Assembly (NCBI RefSeq): GCF_004123835.1
Contig: NZ_MZMU01000012.1
Span: forward strand, 62,001 to 126,000
Source of the DNA: Rhizobium leguminosarum
Lineage (GTDB): Bacteria; Pseudomonadota; Alphaproteobacteria; Rhizobiales; Rhizobiaceae
DNA: 64,000 bases
Direction of reading: 5' to 3'
Shown here: positions 42,885 to 51,730 of the stretch, piece by piece
How the letters are laid out: every line of letters starts with the position of its first letter
Position numbering within the stretch: position 1 is the first letter of the stretch
Position numbers and translations under genes: made by a program
Notes under the pieces: model-generated
Told to the model about the DNA's origin: nothing
What the model saw: only the letters and a program-made list of their open reading frames with translations
The model's database searches: none

Positions 42885-44795
42885 ATGTTGCTGAACGCCA
42901 TCCTCCGCCGGTTCGAAGCCTGGATCGATCCGTTCCGGCCACGCGCCAATCTCCAGCCGCCGCGCTCGACGCTCGGATTCATCTGGTTCTATATCGGCCA
43001 GGCGAGAATGCCGTTCATCGCCATGCTCATTCTCGGCGGCACGTCGGCGGCGATCGAGGCGGCGCTCTTCTGGTTCGTCGGGCGGCTCGTCGATATCCTC
43101 GGCAGCATCACGCCGGGTGCCGGCTGGAGCGGCCTTCTCGCCGCCCATGGCGGCGAATTGTTCGGCATGCTCGCCCTCATCGGGCTGGTGCGTTTCGTCG
43201 TCGCCTTCCTGATCGCGCTCGTTGACCAGCAGGTGATCACGCCGGGCTTCTATAATCTCGCACGCTGGCAATCCTATCTTCACGTCTCCAGGCAGTCATT
43301 GTCGTTCTTCCAGAGCGATTTTTCCGGGCGCATCGTGACGAAGGTCTGGTCGGCGGGGCAGGCCACCGGCGATCTCGTCACCTCGCTGATGGAAAGCGTC
43401 TGGTTCGTCGGCATCTATGCCGCAACGACGCTCGTGCTCGTCGCTCGGCTGGACTTTTCCCTTGCCGCCGTCGTGCTGTTCTGGCTTGGCGCCTTCAGCC
43501 TGCTTGCCCGCCACTTCGTCCCGCGGATCCGCCATCATTCCCGCGAAACGGCGGAAGCCGGATCGATGCTGAACGGCAGGATGGTCGACTCCTATAGCAA
43601 CATGCAGACGCTGAAGCTGTTTGCACGCGACGAGGAGAGCGACCGCTACATGCGGCAGGGCTTCGATATCTATCAGGATACGGTGCTGCGATTCACGCGT
43701 TTCATCACCGGCGTCAGGGCCTCGATGGCGCTGCTCTCCGGCCTGATGATCGTGACGATGGCGGGGTTGAGCGTCGATCTCTGGCTGCGCGGCCTGGTCA
43801 GCTCCGGTGCCGTGGCATTCTCACTGGCACTGGTGCTCAGGCTGAATTTCCTGCTCGGACGGCTGATGACGCAGTTCAACGGCATCATGCGCAATCTCGG
43901 CACCATCCAGAATGCCGCCGAGTTGATCTCGCAGCCTCTGGGGCTCGTCGATCGGGCCGATGCGAAGACCCTGGTGATCCGGCAGCCCGGTGTCCGCTTC
44001 GACAATGTTTCCTTCCGCTACGGCAAGGGCCACCAGCCGGTCGTCGAGAATTTCTCGCTGACCATCCACCCGGGCGAAAAGGTCGGGATCGTCGGCCGTT
44101 CGGGCGCCGGGAAATCGACGCTGATGAACCTGCTGCTGCGCCTCTACGATATTCAAGATGGCCGCATTCTCATCGACGGCCAGGATATATCAGCCGTGAC
44201 GCAGGAATCCCTCAGGATGCAGATCGGCGTCGTCAGCCAGGACACCTCGCTGCTGCATCGTTCGGTGCGCGACAACATCCTGTTCGGACGGCCGGATGCC
44301 GGCGAGGAGGGGCTGGTCGAGGCGGCCAGGCGCGCCGAAGCCATCGACTTCATCGCCCGCCTGCAGGATCAGCAAGGCCGCAGAGGTTTCGATGCGCATG
44401 TCGGCGAACGCGGCGTCAAACTGTCCGGCGGGCAGCGGCAGCGCATCGCCATTGCCCGCGTCATGCTGAAGGACGCGCCGATCCTCGTTCTCGACGAAGC
44501 GACGTCGGCGCTCGATTCGGAAGTGGAGGAAGCGATCCAGTCCAATCTCCATCGGATCATGGAAGGCAAGACAGTGCTTGCGATCGCCCATCGGCTGTCG
44601 ACGATCGCCGCGCTCGACCGGCTGATCGTCGTCGATCTCGGCCGGATCATCGAGGAGGGCAGTCATGACGAACTGCTTCGCCACGGCGGGCTCTATGCCG
44701 AACTTTGGGCGCGCCAGTCTGGCGGCTTCCTTGCGGATGAGGATGCGGGCTCAAGGGTCGACAACGAATTCCGCCATGAGGCCAAAATGATTTGA
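42885..44795 (+). CDS. ABC exporter, fused permease and ATPase (second copy)
   Basis: 636 residues, clearly paralogous to the protein at 39919: similar membrane half (residues about 35-330), NBD from about 365, Walker A GRSGAGKST (near 405), signature LSGGQRQRIAIARV and Walker B ILVLDEATSALD. The NBDs are nearly identical in many stretches (QDTSLLHRS, GERGVKLSGG). The two could form a heterodimer or be alternative homodimers. Its last 45 bases overlap the 3' end of the convergent EEP gene. Confidence 0.92.
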   Translation: MLLNAILRRFEAWIDPFRPRANLQPPRSTLGFIWFYIGQARMPFIAMLILGGTSAAIEAALFWFVGRLVDILGSITPGAGWSGLLAAHGGELFGMLALIGLVRFVVAFLIALVDQQVITPGFYNLARWQSYLHVSRQSLSFFQSDFSGRIVTKVWSAGQATGDLVTSLMESVWFVGIYAATTLVLVARLDFSLAAVVLFWLGAFSLLARHFVPRIRHHSRETAEAGSMLNGRMVDSYSNMQTLKLFARDEESDRYMRQGFDIYQDTVLRFTRFITGVRASMALLSGLMIVTMAGLSVDLWLRGLVSSGAVAFSLALVLRLNFLLGRLMTQFNGIMRNLGTIQNAAELISQPLGLVDRADAKTLVIRQPGVRFDNVSFRYGKGHQPVVENFSLTIHPGEKVGIVGRSGAGKSTLMNLLLRLYDIQDGRILIDGQDISAVTQESLRMQIGVVSQDTSLLHRSVRDNILFGRPDAGEEGLVEAARRAEAIDFIARLQDQQGRRGFDAHVGERGVKLSGGQRQRIAIARVMLKDAPILVLDEATSALDSEVEEAIQSNLHRIMEGKTVLAIAHRLSTIAALDRLIVVDLGRIIEEGSHDELLRHGGLYAELWARQSGGFLADEDAGSRVDNEFRHEAKMI

Positions 44796-45683
44796 TCCGA
44801 AGCCGTTCTCGATGCGGCGGACCGATTTCAGCCGCAGGGGCGCCCGGGTAAAGATATGATCGATCGGAATGCCGAAAGCACCGGCGCGGATCGGCCATGT
44901 CGCGGGCTCCAACGATGCCGTGCCCAAGCCTTGAGTGCGCATGAGATACTGCACGTCGGGCGCCAGAATCGACGTATTGAAATCACCGGCGAGAACGACC
45001 GGTCCCGAAAGGGTAGGGATGACCTCCGCTAGATCCCAGACCTCCAGGCCGTGGAATTCGTCGTAATAAGGTTTGGTCAGGTGCGCGGCGAGGAAATTGA
45101 CCTTCTGGCCATCGAAATCGATCGTCGAGATCGTCAGCCGGTTGCGCCAGAGCAGGCCGAGATTGCGGATGCGGGGTTCGATCAGCGGACGCTTCGACAG
45201 CACCAGCGTATCGCATTGCTCCATGCCGACACCGCAGCCGATATAATAGGGATAGACCTTCAACAATCGCGGCAGTTCCGACAGCAGCGGCTCGGCCTCC
45301 AGGATGTTGACGACATCGGCGCCCGAGGCGATGACCATGTCGGCGATCGCTGGGCCGTTTGCGAAATTATCGTTCTCGATATTGAAGGACATCAGCCTGA
45401 ACAGGGTCGGGCGGCTCTCCTCGACGGCCGGTTCGACGAATTCGCGCATCATCACGACACCGTGGACGGCAAGGATCACCGATACCGCGAGGGTCAGCAG
45501 GCCATACCAGTGGCGCTTGACGAGCAGGGCAGCGACCGAGGCCACCGCGCCGGCCACCGCCAGATGAACCTGGAAGCTGTAAAAGAAGGACAGCAGATAG
45601 AAATCGGTGACGTATCGCAGGGAGACGATGGCGAGAACAAGCGTCGTAAGAACGCTGAATACGCAAAAAATCGTGTCTCTCAT
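44751..45683 (-). CDS. Endonuclease/exonuclease/phosphatase (EEP) family membrane-linked protein
   Basis: 310 residues. Two or three membrane helices in the first 90 residues (VLTTLVLAIVSLRYVTDFYLL, VAGAVASVAALLV, LLTLAVSVILAVHGVVM), then an EEP-fold domain facing outside or the cytoplasm: FRLMSFNIENDN, LAAHLTKPYYDEFHGLEVWDL, VVLAGDFNT and the PIDHIF end. Metal-dependent phosphoesterase, substrate unknown. Tail overlaps the ABC gene by 45 bases, so neither end can change freely. Confidence 0.85.
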   Translation of the reverse strand: MRDTIFCVFSVLTTLVLAIVSLRYVTDFYLLSFFYSFQVHLAVAGAVASVAALLVKRHWYGLLTLAVSVILAVHGVVMMREFVEPAVEESRPTLFRLMSFNIENDNFANGPAIADMVIASGADVVNILEAEPLLSELPRLLKVYPYYIGCGVGMEQCDTLVLSKRPLIEPRIRNLGLLWRNRLTISTIDFDGQKVNFLAAHLTKPYYDEFHGLEVWDLAEVIPTLSGPVVLAGDFNTSILAPDVQYLMRTQGLGTASLEPATWPIRAGAFGIPIDHIFTRAPLRLKSVRRIENGFGSNHFGLMAEFVVDP

Positions 45684-45966
45684 CCGCTCCGGTCCGGCTC
45701 ACTGGCATGGCTTGGACTGCGCCTATCACGAGGGCTTTTTTGTTGCAATGCAACATAATGGCAAGCGCGTGTTTGCCTTAAAAAATTCATCCGAAATTTC
45801 CCGCGACATTGTGCCCTCATCCCCTTGCCAAGGCTGGACATAATTTGCGATCAAGCATAGAACGCGCCGGATTGCCGGGGAATCTATGGCCGAATTGTGT
45901 CTGGAGGGATTCGCCGGTAGAGGGGGCAGGGCGGAATTCCGCGAATTTGCGCAGAGGATGTTAGCC

Positions 45967-46545
45967 GTGAGCGAACACGAAACGACAAGCGAGGGCACGG
46001 GCGAACCCACTCGCCGTGATTTCCTTTATCTCACCACTGGTATGGCGGGCGCCGTCGGCGCCGTCGCGGTCGCTTGGCCGTTCATCGATCAGATGCGTCC
46101 TGACGCTTCGACGCTTGCTCTCGCCTCCATCGAAGTCGACGTTGCCAGCCTTGAGCCCGGCATGTCGCTGACAGTCAAGTGGCGCGGCAAGCCGATCTTC
46201 ATCCGCAATCGCACGCCGGAAGAAGTAAAGGCCGCAGCCGATGTTCCGGTGTCGGACCTTAAGGACCCGGTAGCCCGCAATGCAAACCTTCCTGCCGAGG
46301 CTCAGGCAACGGGCGTCGACCGCTCGGGCGGCGAAGGCAAGGAAAACTGGATCGTCATGGTCGGTACCTGCACTCATCTCGGTTGCGTCCCGCTCGGCCA
46401 GGCCGGCGAATACAATGGTTGGTTCTGTCCCTGCCATGGCTCGGTCTACGACACGGCCGGCCGCATCCGGAAGGGTCCTGCGTCTGAGAACCTGGCGATC
46501 CCGACCTTTTCATTTGTGTCCGATACCAAAATCAAGATCGGTTGA
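45967..46545 (+). CDS. petA: Ubiquinol-cytochrome c reductase iron-sulfur subunit
   Basis: 192-residue Rieske protein of the cytochrome bc1 complex. GTG 45967, preceded by AGAGG, gives the known rhizobial N-terminus; earlier starts are unlikely. A twin-arginine signal/anchor (TRRDFLYLTTGMAGAVGAVAVAWPF) places the cluster in the periplasm. The 2Fe-2S ligands lie in GTCTHLGCVPL and FCPCHGSVYD. First gene of petABC, 14 bases before petB. Confidence 0.96.
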   Translation: MSEHETTSEGTGEPTRRDFLYLTTGMAGAVGAVAVAWPFIDQMRPDASTLALASIEVDVASLEPGMSLTVKWRGKPIFIRNRTPEEVKAAADVPVSDLKDPVARNANLPAEAQATGVDRSGGEGKENWIVMVGTCTHLGCVPLGQAGEYNGWFCPCHGSVYDTAGRIRKGPASENLAIPTFSFVSDTKIKIG

Positions 46546-46559
46546 GGGGAGACTGATTC

Positions 46560-47840
46560 ATGAGTGGCCATTCCAGCTACGAACCATCAACCGGCTTCGA
46601 GAAATGGGTCGATGCGCGCCTGCCGCTGCCGCGCATGGTCTATGACAGCTTCGTGGCATATCCGGTTCCGCGTAACCTGAACTATGCCTATACCTTCGGA
46701 GCCATGCTCTCCGTCATGCTGGTCGTGCAGATCCTGACGGGCGTCGTGCTCGCCATGCATTACGCCGCCGACACGGCGATTGCATTCAACTCCGTTGAAA
46801 AGATCATGCGCGACGTGAACCACGGCTGGCTGCTGCGCTACATGCATGCCAACGGCGCATCCTTCTTCTTCGTCGCCGTCTACCTGCACATCGCCCGCGG
46901 CCTCTATTACGGTTCCTACAAGGCGCCGCGTGAAATCCTCTGGATCCTCGGCGTCGTCATCTACCTCCTGATGATGGCGACCGGCTTCATGGGCTACGTC
47001 CTGCCCTGGGGCCAGATGTCCTTCTGGGGCGCGACCGTCATCACCGGCTTCTTCTCGGCCTTCCCGATGATCGGTGAATCGCTCCAGCAGTTCCTGCTCG
47101 GCGGCTTTGCCGTCGAACAGCCGACGCTGAACCGCTTCTTCTCGCTCCACTACCTGCTGCCCTTCATGATCGCCGGCGTCGTCGTCCTGCACATCTGGGC
47201 GCTGCACGTCGTCGGCCAGACGAACCCGACGGGCGTCGAGGTCAAGACGAAGACGGACACGGTGCGCTTCACGCCCTATGCGACCATGAAGGATGCGCTC
47301 GGCGTATCGGTCTTCCTGCTGGTCTATGCCTATTTCGTCTTCTACATGCCGAACTTCCTCGGCCATGCCGACAACTACATCCCGGCCGACCCGTTGAAGA
47401 CGCCGGCCCACATCGTTCCGGAATGGTATTTCCTGCCGTTCTACGCGATGCTGCGTTCGATCACCTTCAACATCGGCCCGATCGACTCCAAGCTCGGCGG
47501 CGTGCTCGTGATGTTCGGTGCGATCATCGTGCTGTTCTTCCTGCCCTGGCTCGACACTTCCAAGGTTCGCTCCGCGGTCTACCGTCCCTGGTACAAGCTG
47601 TTCTACTGGCTGTTCGTGATCAACGCGATCATCCTCGGCTGGCTCGGATCGCAGCCGGCGGAAGGTGACTTCGTCTGGATCTCTCAGGTCTGCACGCTCC
47701 TCTACTTCGCATTCTTCCTGGTTGCCATGCCGGTGCTCGGCCTGGTGGAAACGCCGCGCCGCATCCCGAACTCGATCACCGAAGCGGTGCTCGAGAAGCG
47801 CAACAAGACAGCTGCCGCCAGTGCAGCGGCCAATGCGTAA
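46560..47840 (+). CDS. petB: Cytochrome b subunit of the bc1 complex
   Basis: 426 residues with eight membrane helices. Heme ligands occur in helices B and D ([16 protein letters not shown] and the later [23 protein letters not shown]). The Qo-site PEWY motif is seen as [13 protein letters not shown]. This is the long, unsplit cytochrome b of alphaproteobacteria. Follows petA closely and precedes petC by 25 bases. Confidence 0.97.
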   Translation: MSGHSSYEPSTGFEKWVDARLPLPRMVYDSFVAYPVPRNLNYAYTFGAMLSVMLVVQILTGVVLAMHYAADTAIAFNSVEKIMRDVNHGWLLRYMHANGASFFFVAVYLHIARGLYYGSYKAPREILWILGVVIYLLMMATGFMGYVLPWGQMSFWGATVITGFFSAFPMIGESLQQFLLGGFAVEQPTLNRFFSLHYLLPFMIAGVVVLHIWALHVVGQTNPTGVEVKTKTDTVRFTPYATMKDALGVSVFLLVYAYFVFYMPNFLGHADNYIPADPLKTPAHIVPEWYFLPFYAMLRSITFNIGPIDSKLGGVLVMFGAIIVLFFLPWLDTSKVRSAVYRPWYKLFYWLFVINAIILGWLGSQPAEGDFVWISQVCTLLYFAFFLVAMPVLGLVETPRRIPNSITEAVLEKRNKTAAASAAANA

Positions 47841-47865
47841 GCGCGCGACGGAAGGGAACAGAAAC

Positions 47866-48747
47866 ATGAAAACGCTTGTTGCAAGCATTCTCTCGCTCGC
47901 TGTCATTGCCGGTCTCAGCGGCGCGGCTCTGGCCGAGGAGGCGCCCGCCAACGGTGCGGCTCCGGCCCACCACGCGGAAGGTGAGACGCCGCATTATCCG
48001 CTGAAGCATCCGAAGGAGGAAGAATGGTCTTTCGCCGGTCCGTTCGGCCATTACGACAAGGGACAGCTCCAGCGCGGCCTCAAGGTCTACACGGAAGTCT
48101 GTGCAGCCTGTCATTCGATGAAGCTCGTGCCCTTCCGCACGCTCGACGAACTCGGCTATTCCGAGGCGCAGGTGAAGGCCTTCGCCGCGAATTACGAGGT
48201 CCAGGACGGTCCCGACCCCAGCGGCGAGATGTTTACCCGCAAGGCGGTTCCTTCCGATTACTTCCCGTCGCCTTTCCCCAATGCTGAAGCCGCGGCTGCT
48301 TCCAACAATGGCGCGGCTCCGCCCGATTTTTCGCTGATCGCCAAGGCCCGCTCAGTCGAGCGCGGCTTTCCGCAGTTCGTTTTCGACATTTTCACGCAAT
48401 ATCAGGAAAGCGGCCCGGACTATATCCACGCATTGCTGACCGGCTATGAAGAGCCTCCGGCCGGTTTCCAGGTGCCGCAGGGCGGACATTATAACCCTTA
48501 CTTCAATGCTGCCGCCGTCCTTGCCATGCCGAAGCCGCTCTCTGACGGCCAAGTAACCTATGACGATGGCGCGCCGGCGACGGTCGACCAGTATTCGAGG
48601 GACGTTACCGCCTTCCTGATGTGGGCCGCTGAGCCGCATCTCGATGAGCGCAAGCGCACCGGCTTCATGGTCATGATCTTCCTGGCGATCTTCACGGTGC
48701 TGATCTACCTGACGAAGCGCTCGATCTACGCCAATAAGGAACATTGA
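47866..48747 (+). CDS. petC: Cytochrome c1 subunit of the bc1 complex
   Basis: 293 residues from ATG 47866, with GAAGGGAACA upstream. Signal peptide residues 1-23 ([11 protein letters not shown]), heme c motif CAACH near residues 83-87, axial ligand Met in a downstream [12 protein letters not shown], and a C-terminal anchor helix ([21 protein letters not shown]). Transfers electrons from the Rieske centre to cytochrome c. A strong terminator follows. Confidence 0.96.
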   Translation: MKTLVASILSLAVIAGLSGAALAEEAPANGAAPAHHAEGETPHYPLKHPKEEEWSFAGPFGHYDKGQLQRGLKVYTEVCAACHSMKLVPFRTLDELGYSEAQVKAFAANYEVQDGPDPSGEMFTRKAVPSDYFPSPFPNAEAAAASNNGAAPPDFSLIAKARSVERGFPQFVFDIFTQYQESGPDYIHALLTGYEEPPAGFQVPQGGHYNPYFNAAAVLAMPKPLSDGQVTYDDGAPATVDQYSRDVTAFLMWAAEPHLDERKRTGFMVMIFLAIFTVLIYLTKRSIYANKEH

Positions 48748-48769
48748 GCGGTTCCCCGCCGGATTTCGA

Positions 48770-48796
48770 AAGGCGGCCTACGGGCCGCCTTTTTTG
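48770..48796 (+). terminator. Rho-independent terminator of petABC
   Basis: AAGGCGGCC pairs with GGCCGCCTT (around a short CTACGG-type loop), followed by TTTTT. It lies about 25 bases after the petC stop. Confidence 0.9.
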
Positions 48797-48862
48797 TTGG
48801 TTCCGCCCCTGGCAATTGATAAAGTCCAGCCAGTTTCATGCGTTCGCAGATATGGATTTTCC

Positions 48863-49405
48863 ATGAACAATACGACTTCGGAGCTCGCAGCCAGCATCCG
48901 CTCCATTCCCGACTATCCCAAGCCCGGCATCATCTTCCGCGACATCACCACGCTGCTCGGCAACCCTCGGGCTTTCCGCCGGGCGGTCGATGAACTCGTG
49001 CAGCCCTATGCGGGCACGAAGATCGACAAGATCGCCGGCATGGAGGCGCGCGGCTTCATCCTCGGCGGCGCGGTGGCGCACCAGCTTTCCTCAGGCTTCG
49101 TACCGATCCGCAAGAAAGGCAAGCTGCCGCACGAGACCGTGCGCATCGCCTACAGCCTGGAATATGGCGTCGACGAGATGGAGATGCATCGCGATGCTGT
49201 CCAGCCCGGCGAGAAGGTGATCCTGGTCGACGACCTGATCGCCACCGGCGGCACGGCGGTGGGTGCCACGAAGCTACTGCGCCAGATCGGCGCGGAAGTG
49301 GTCGGCGCCTGTTTCGTCATCGACCTGCCGGACCTTGGCGGCCGCAAGAAGCTGGAAGAGCTCGGCGTCGTCGTGCATACGCTGGTCGAATTCTCCGGCC
49401 ACTGA
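48863..49405 (+). CDS. apt: Adenine phosphoribosyltransferase
   Basis: 180 residues from ATG 48863; the earlier in-frame start adds non-family residues. Salvages adenine with PRPP to form AMP. The PRPP-binding loop [13 protein letters not shown] lies near residues 121-133, and [12 protein letters not shown] and [18 protein letters not shown] mark the family. Alone between petABC and convergent MaoC genes. Confidence 0.95.
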   Translation: MNNTTSELAASIRSIPDYPKPGIIFRDITTLLGNPRAFRRAVDELVQPYAGTKIDKIAGMEARGFILGGAVAHQLSSGFVPIRKKGKLPHETVRIAYSLEYGVDEMEMHRDAVQPGEKVILVDDLIATGGTAVGATKLLRQIGAEVVGACFVIDLPDLGGRKKLEELGVVVHTLVEFSGH

Positions 49406-49429
49406 GCCCTCGTCCTACTGCCTGCAGCG

Positions 49430-49897
49430 TCAGTCGAATTCGAGCACGCCGCTTTCGAAGCGGATAACGGCATCGCCGTTTTGATTGACGCCCTCGCAGA
49501 GGATGGTGTTGAGGTGCCATCCCGGCCGCGACGCGAGCGCCCGGCTGGAGAGGAAGGCGACGGAATAGGTGACGACGTCGCCGACGAAGACCGGCCGCAG
49601 CCATTGCAGTTTCTGGAAGCCGGGTGAGGGGCCGAGGTTCGGCGACGTCAGGCCGTTTTGCGCGAGTGCGGCGCTCTGCCTTTCCCAAAAAGCGAGGAAG
49701 GTTCGCATCCAGGCGGCGGTGGTGTGCCAGCCCGAGGCGCAGAGATCGCCGAAGAAGGTGTCCTTGGCGGCTTCTTTGTCGACGTGGAAACGCTGCGGAT
49801 CGTAGCGCGTCGCGAAACGGATGATGTTTTCCTCGGTAAAAGTGTAGCTGCCGATCTCGGCCTTCTCGCCAACCGTGTAAAGCTCGGACATCCTCAT
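49430..49897 (-). CDS. MaoC-family dehydratase (second of pair)
   Basis: 155 residues of the hotdog-fold MaoC group. Hydratase-type segment: FATRYDPQRFHVDKEAAKDTFFGDLCASGWHT, where Asp and His of the (R)-specific hydratase site sit. Then VYVGDVVTYSVAFLSSRAL-type strands. The ATG 49897 overlaps the stop of the preceding MaoC gene (ATGA), so the two proteins are made together and may form a heterodimer. Substrate unknown. Confidence 0.85.
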   Translation of the reverse strand: MRMSELYTVGEKAEIGSYTFTEENIIRFATRYDPQRFHVDKEAAKDTFFGDLCASGWHTTAAWMRTFLAFWERQSAALAQNGLTSPNLGPSPGFQKLQWLRPVFVGDVVTYSVAFLSSRALASRPGWHLNTILCEGVNQNGDAVIRFESGVLEFD

Positions 49898-50385
49898 GCT
49901 GATGTCTCCGGGCTTATGCCGATATCCGCGGGCCCGGCGCGCATGCCGAACATGACCGAATTCTCCGAGACGCAGACGAGTTCGCCGCGCTGGTTTTCCA
50001 CCTCGTGGCGAAACTTGACGATACCCATTCCGGCGCGCGAGCGCATCGGCCGGGCTTCAAGCACGGTCGAATGGCCGGACAGCGTGTCGCCGGCAAGCAC
50101 GGGCTTTCGCCATTCCATCAGATCGACGCCCGGCGCACCTTCGCAGAGCGAATGCAGCACATAACTGTCGGCCATCATACGCATGAACATAGAAGAGGTA
50201 TGCCAGCCGGAAGCGGCAAGTCCGCCGAGAATGCTGGCGCGGCCGGCAGCCTCATCGAGATGCATCGGTTGCGGGTCGAATTCGCTTGCGAACTCAATGA
50301 TTTCTTCGGTGGTCACCGGCTTCGGACCAAGCGCGAAGCGGCGGCCGGGCTGGAAATCCTCGAAGGAAAGCTTTTCTGCCGACAT
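49894..50385 (-). CDS. MaoC-family dehydratase (first of pair)
   Basis: 163 residues from ATG 50385, preceded by GGAGGAGCGA. It has the same hotdog pattern as its partner: FASEFDPQPMHLDEAAGRASILGGLAASGWHT with Asp/His, then MEWRKPVLAGDTLSGHSTVLE. Both look catalytically complete, unlike some MaoC pairs in which one subunit is degenerate. They may hydrate enoyl-CoA or enoyl-acid substrates. Confidence 0.85.
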   Translation of the reverse strand: MSAEKLSFEDFQPGRRFALGPKPVTTEEIIEFASEFDPQPMHLDEAAGRASILGGLAASGWHTSSMFMRMMADSYVLHSLCEGAPGVDLMEWRKPVLAGDTLSGHSTVLEARPMRSRAGMGIVKFRHEVENQRGELVCVSENSVMFGMRAGPADIGISPETSA

Positions 50386-50466
50386 TCGCTCCTCCCGCCA
50401 TATGCAGCGCACAATGCTTACAATAGCATCCGCGCGGGCTCAATGATTCCGGGGAGATAAACCGGC

Positions 50467-51564
50467 ATGACTGAACTAAGGTCGATACTCGACGAGGCCG
50501 TGCGCCAGGAGCTGATTTCGCCGGAGGCGGGCGGGCGGCTTTTGCCGTTCCTGACGGCGCGCGGGGTCGTCGTCGCTGAGGCACAGCCGGCAATGGCGGC
50601 GGAGGGGCAGGCCTGGTCGGATACCGAGACGCCACGCTTCGTGCGCGGCTTCCACGACGTGCTGATCACCATCGGCGTCGTGGTGGCGCTCGGCGGCCTC
50701 TGGGGGCTTGCCGCACTTTATGCCGTGCTGCCTGCCATCATCGTGCTTTCGGAAATCCTGGTGCGCCGCCAGCGGCTCGCGTTGCCGGCCGTCAGCCTGA
50801 CGATTGCGCTGCTCTGCTGGACATTCCTGCTGATGTCCTTCTTCTTCAAGCCGGGAACATCAGCCTTCAATGATATCGGGGCGGAGGCGACGCAGTTCGT
50901 CGCCGGCTTCCCGATCATTCTCGGTCTCTATTATGCCCGGTACCGCGTGCCGCTGTCGCTGGCGCTCTGCATCACCTCGGCCCTTGCGCTGGTGCTCACC
51001 CTGCTATTGCGTCTCATGCAATGGGCGAGCGGCGATCCGCAATTCTTCTCCAACCATCCCCTCCTGCTCGCGGTGGTCTTCCTCGTTTGCGCGCTCGGGC
51101 TGTTTGCAACGGCGCTCTATTTCGACCTCGGCGACCGGTTGCGCCGGACGACACGCTCCGATATCGCCTTCTGGCTTCACCTCGGCGCGGCACCGGCTCT
51201 GCTCTTCAGCGTAAGGCTGCTGATGTCGTTCGACGGCAATTTGCTCGATGTTGCCCAGACGGTGTCGATCAAGACGCCCATCATTGTTATCAGCGTGGTG
51301 GTGTTGATGCTGATCGGCCTTATTATCGACCGGCGCGCCTTCGTCACGTCAGGCCTGCTGTCGCTCGGTTTTGCGATCTACGGCATTTTCCGGCAGGGGA
51401 GTGCGACGGTTGACACCTATATCTTCACGACGCTGATCGTCGTCGGAGCGATCGTGCTCATCATCGGAACAGGCTGGATGCCGCTGCGCCGCATCGTGCT
51501 GCGGGCGCTGCCGGCCGCCATTTCGCAAAGACTGCCGCCTGCCGTCTTGGCGGCGACACCGTAA
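50467..51564 (+). CDS. Polytopic membrane protein, DUF2157-like N-terminus
   Basis: 365 residues. The start (ELRSILDEAVRQELISPEAGGRLLPFL) resembles the cytoplasmic DUF2157 opening. After residue 65 follow about nine or ten hydrophobic helices (VLITIGVVVALGGLWGLAAL, LPAIIVLSEILV, SLTIALLCWTFLLMSFFF and others). No motif tells its function. Divergent from the MaoC pair, with about 80 bases between. Confidence 0.7.
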   Translation: MTELRSILDEAVRQELISPEAGGRLLPFLTARGVVVAEAQPAMAAEGQAWSDTETPRFVRGFHDVLITIGVVVALGGLWGLAALYAVLPAIIVLSEILVRRQRLALPAVSLTIALLCWTFLLMSFFFKPGTSAFNDIGAEATQFVAGFPIILGLYYARYRVPLSLALCITSALALVLTLLLRLMQWASGDPQFFSNHPLLLAVVFLVCALGLFATALYFDLGDRLRRTTRSDIAFWLHLGAAPALLFSVRLLMSFDGNLLDVAQTVSIKTPIIVISVVVLMLIGLIIDRRAFVTSGLLSLGFAIYGIFRQGSATVDTYIFTTLIVVGAIVLIIGTGWMPLRRIVLRALPAAISQRLPPAVLAATP

Positions 51565-51629
51565 AGCTAGGTCGCCCAATCTGCTGAGCAGTTGGGCGAC
51601 AAGCATTGGTCTGGACAGCAGCAGTTTCC

Positions 51630-51685
51630 GGTTAGAGCGGTTCAGCTTTCATGGAAGCGCAGAACCGTTCTAACCTTTTATTTTC
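51630..51685. repeat. Long intergenic hairpin with T-run, repeat-like
   Basis: GGTTAGAGCGGTTC (51630-51643) pairs with GAACCGTTCTAACC (51662-51675) with one G-U pair, and the loop contains a further short stem. TTTTATTTTC follows on the plus strand. It sits between two convergent genes and may terminate both. Similar hairpins occur between many rhizobial genes (from memory). Confidence 0.65.
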
Positions 51686-51730
51686 TCGCAATTCCCGGCA
51701 AAATCGCTTCGCGCTTTGCCTGAAATTGCT

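Noticed and set aside
45743..45755. GTTGCAATGCAAC palindrome upstream of petA as an FNR box
   Set aside because: It lacks the TTGAT-N4-ATCAA form and lies 220 bases from petA, closer to the divergent EEP gene; no function claimed.
46587..47951. 454-codon open frame opposite petB
   Set aside because: Shadow of a conserved cytochrome b gene; no start signal.
49430..50385. MaoC pair as part of a polyhydroxyalkanoate operon
   Set aside because: No phaC, phaR or acyl-CoA genes nearby; apt and a membrane protein flank the pair.
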